A stretch of DNA of 6,774 bases from Clostridia bacterium. GTDB taxonomy: Bacteria > Bacillota > Clostridia > Christensenellales > UBA1242. The position numbers and the translations under genes are program-made. Positions 5,669 through 6,774 of the stretch are shown here, one piece after another. Under the pieces are notes generated by a model, which worked only from the letters and a program-made list of their open reading frames with translations, searched no databases and was not told where the DNA came from. Every line of letters starts with the position of its first letter. Within the stretch, counting starts at the first letter, position 1. The DNA lies in NCBI GenBank assembly GCA_017622115.1, contig JAGART010000099.1:1-6774 (forward strand). The letters run 5' to 3'.

Positions 5669-6774
5669 CTAACATAAAGAAACTAATAGTTGCGGATTAG
5701 AAATCTCGCAATTTTCGGTTTTACAACTAAACGTTATAGAAAATTTATTACCTATTACATTAAGCGGAACACGCACAGGATTTGTATCTCCCTTGACTAA
5801 AAAAGCATATTTTTTATTGTCCATATTAATCTCGATATCAATATCACTAGATGTATTTAATGTTATAGATTTTAGCACTTTTTTATAGTTAGGATAACCC
5901 ATATCAGTTAAAGGCGAAGTCCAAATTTTGTGTGTAGGAACACCAAAAACACAACCATTATGAGTTAATTCAAACAATTTGTCTTGATTTTCACCATTTA
6001 CACACAAAACTAATTTGCTTATTTTAGGTGCTTGAACAGCATACATATAACTTATATCCACACCTCTCGAAATATTAATTTCTCCATTACTTAAATCAAA
6101 TTCAATTAACGTATTATTAATATATTCGCCATTTTCACACCCAACAAAATTATCATCATTATAGTTCAAACGACACGCTAAATAGTATTTTCCTTCTAAA
6201 AAAGCACCTACAGCATTAGAATTGTCCACATTTTCAAAGAATTTGTCCAATCCTACATTAATTTTTTGCATACTATTACCATCAAAGCAATAGATTCCAT
6301 CTTTACACAACATCATTATAAGGTTTCCACATAATACAGCACTGTTATAGTAAAGTTTACCAGTTGTTAAATACATATTCTTTACCACAAAATCACTCTG
6401 CATTCCCCAACCAGTTAATCTGGTAATACCAAAATCTCTAATTATATAAAGATAGTTATTAGATTCTATAACCTTTTTTAAACGACCTCTTTCGCCACCA
6501 AGTTCAATATAACCACCCTCAAATTGACTTTTCTTCCAGTTCATAGGATTTAAATCATCACTAAACCATAAAATATTTTCATCACCAGATGATGTCGCAA
6601 ATAATCTACCAGCATACAAAGCCACTGATGATATAGCAGGGACATCTTCCGAATATTCTATAGGTTGATTTATTCCATCAAATTTTACTATTTTATTTTT
6701 TGAACAAGCGATAAAATTATCACCATCACTTAATCGCCAATTTATACAATTTGGCATATCATCAAAAGTTACGC
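5669..6774 (-). CDS. Phage beta-propeller virion protein, nozzle/stabilisation-like (5' end beyond the window)
   Basis: The translation reads as repeated short beta strands with recurring aromatic-glycine turns. Counting from the methionine at 6757, the block ALYAGRLF (47-54), NILWFSDDLNPMNW (61-74), a later I.LGG....L (84-93), and LYIIRDFGITRLTG (103-116) follow the pattern of beta-propeller proteins in podovirus tails (T7 gp12-type nozzle and P22 gp10-type stabilisation proteins): a strand naming the instrument site, a ..WFSD..NP.NW motif, then a strand ending in ...G...LTG. The final about 90 residues look like a separate beta-sandwich (SITLNTSSDIDIEINMD...). This assignment is by remembered pattern, not alignment. 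The frame stays open upstream of 6757 to the window edge (..VTFDD before the M) and no ribosome binding site precedes that ATG, so the true start is probably outside. It is followed without a gap by the small beta-rich gene, so they share a transcript. Confidence 0.72.
   Translation of the reverse strand, partial: VTFDDMPNCINWRLSDGDNFIACSKNKIVKFDGINQPIEYSEDVPAISSVALYAGRLFATSSGDENILWFSDDLNPMNWKKSQFEGGYIELGGERGRLKKVIESNNYLYIIRDFGITRLTGWGMQSDFVVKNMYLTTGKLYYNSAVLCGNLIMMLCKDGIYCFDGNSMQKINVGLDKFFENVDNSNAVGAFLEGKYYLACRLNYNDDNFVGCENGEYINNTLIEFDLSNGEINISRGVDISYMYAVQAPKISKLVLCVNGENQDKLFELTHNGCVFGVPTHKIWTSPLTDMGYPNYKKVLKSITLNTSSDIDIEINMDNKKYAFLVKGDTNPVRVPLNVIGNKFSITFSCKTENCEISNPQLLVSLC

Noticed and set aside
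1..6774. tRNA, rRNA, CRISPR array, insertion sequence or att core
   Set aside because: No cloverleaf-like sequence, spaced repeat series, transposase frame or convincing paired direct repeats at the phage-host boundary were seen on either strand.

Overview
This is a low-GC (roughly one third G+C) window in which every convincing gene lies on the minus strand, so it reads from right to left. Clean AGGAGG-type ribosome binding sites, TATAAT-type promoters, an RNase J, a phi-LC3-like holin and TGA used as a stop point to a Bacillota/Clostridia-like bacterium using the standard bacterial code. No species can be named from the sequence.

The window has two parts. The right part (about 6774 to 3684) looks like the late end of a prophage or phage-derived cluster. 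In transcription order it holds a beta-propeller-like virion protein whose start lies beyond the window, a small beta-rich protein with a short coiled coil, a 299-residue coiled-coil protein, and a holin-like protein with two membrane segments and a long hydrophilic tail. A strong intrinsic terminator follows the holin (3684-3715) and appears to close this transcription unit. A second, weaker terminator-like hairpin overlaps the end of the small beta-rich gene. The gap after that hairpin carries a 9-bp sequence in two direct copies and one inverted copy. No lysin, integrase or attachment site is visible.

The left part (about 3660 to 1) looks chromosomal: a dCMP deaminase of the ComEB type, two adjacent uncharacterised polytopic membrane proteins that appear translationally linked, and the N-terminal 346 residues of a ribonuclease J that runs off the left edge. 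The dCMP deaminase is preceded by two good promoter candidates. The distal one is overlapped by a perfect 10-bp inverted repeat that looks like an operator.

Functionally, the right part fits virion assembly and host lysis, and the left part fits nucleotide metabolism, an unknown membrane function and RNA turnover. Nothing here proves a new system. The most interesting points are the putative operator over the deaminase promoter, the TACTATGCA repeats between the virion genes, the holin with no adjacent lysin, the unexplained membrane-protein pair, and conflicting start-site evidence for RNase J.
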